Positions 63,716 through 64,000 of a DNA stretch of 64,000 nt are shown in pieces. Position numbers and translations under genes: made by a program. Position 1 is the stretch's first letter. Every line of letters starts with the position of its first letter. The notes beneath the pieces were generated by a model that was given only the letters and a program-made list of their open reading frames with translations, was not told the origin of the DNA and made no database searches. Origin of the DNA: Bombyx mori (lineage: Eukaryota > Arthropoda > Insecta > Lepidoptera > Bombycidae); contig NC_085128.1 in assembly GCF_030269925.1 (NCBI RefSeq), positions 9,612,501-9,676,500 of the forward strand, given 5' to 3'.

Positions 63716-64000
63716 GTTAGTGTTCATAATTGTTTGGCAAATATGACTTATCTGTGTATTCCATTTTTTTATTTGTAATCCATCTTACACCAAAGTGATG
63801 CAATACAATATGTAATCTAAATGTTCATCAGAATTATTGCTACGAAGGTACCTGTTAGTCAAGTCTTAATAAACGCAATCGGGTCCAAGAAACTATCCTT
63901 AAGTTAATAACAAATGCTACCACATAATAAGAAATTTTAAATTCCGTAATCGAGCCTCGTTATTGTACTTACATTTTTTTAATTTTTTTTTATCTACATA

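Overview
This is insect nuclear DNA, almost certainly from the silkworm Bombyx (B. mori or B. mandarina). The genes have short exons with GT-AG introns, the background is AT-rich, and the proteins have clear insect homologues. At least a dozen copies or fragments of what I recognise as the Bm1 SINE are present, together with lepidopteran LINE, RTE, mariner and pogo-like remains. No rRNA gene, functional tRNA gene or CRISPR array is visible.

Layout: (1) 1-3317, plus strand, the 3' six exons of a GH16 beta-1,3-glucanase / glucan-recognition protein that keeps both catalytic glutamates; (2) 3496-6951, minus strand, complete Rabl3 small GTPase, tail-to-tail with (1); (3) 9521-11437, plus strand, a single-exon Nrk (Ror/MuSK-type) receptor tyrosine kinase; (4) 14251-22776, plus strand, TFIIE alpha subunit in eight exons, with introns full of mobile DNA; (5) 24686-27585, minus strand, AFG1-like mitochondrial ATPase in seven exons; (6) 46883-47348, minus strand, one exon with a signal peptide and TGF-beta-type propeptide start, most like GDF8/11 (myoglianin), whose other exons I could not find here; (7) 59100-63715, plus strand, the first eight exons of a ZAD-C2H2 zinc-finger protein running off the right edge.

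Between about 27.6 and 46.9 kb and between 47.4 and 59.1 kb the window is mostly transposon debris: 5'-truncated LINE tails with target-site duplications, two deleted pogo-like transposons with TA flanks, a CR1-like LINE with a 554-codon open frame, RTE fragments and a broken mariner. The genes are unrelated housekeeping, signalling and digestion/immunity genes, and I see no operon or pathway logic linking them.

The most interesting signals are: a six-copy 64-bp tandem array in TFIIE alpha intron 4 in which every copy carries the intron 3' splice site plus the first 13 bases of the next exon; a conserved, covarying H-type pseudoknot-like motif shared by the 3' tails of two different LINE families; a group of TA-flanked G-rich terminal-inverted-repeat elements ranging from 68 bp to 1.7 kb; a 48-bp duplication flanking a Bm1 at a TFIIE alpha splice junction; and the orphan TGF-beta propeptide exon.
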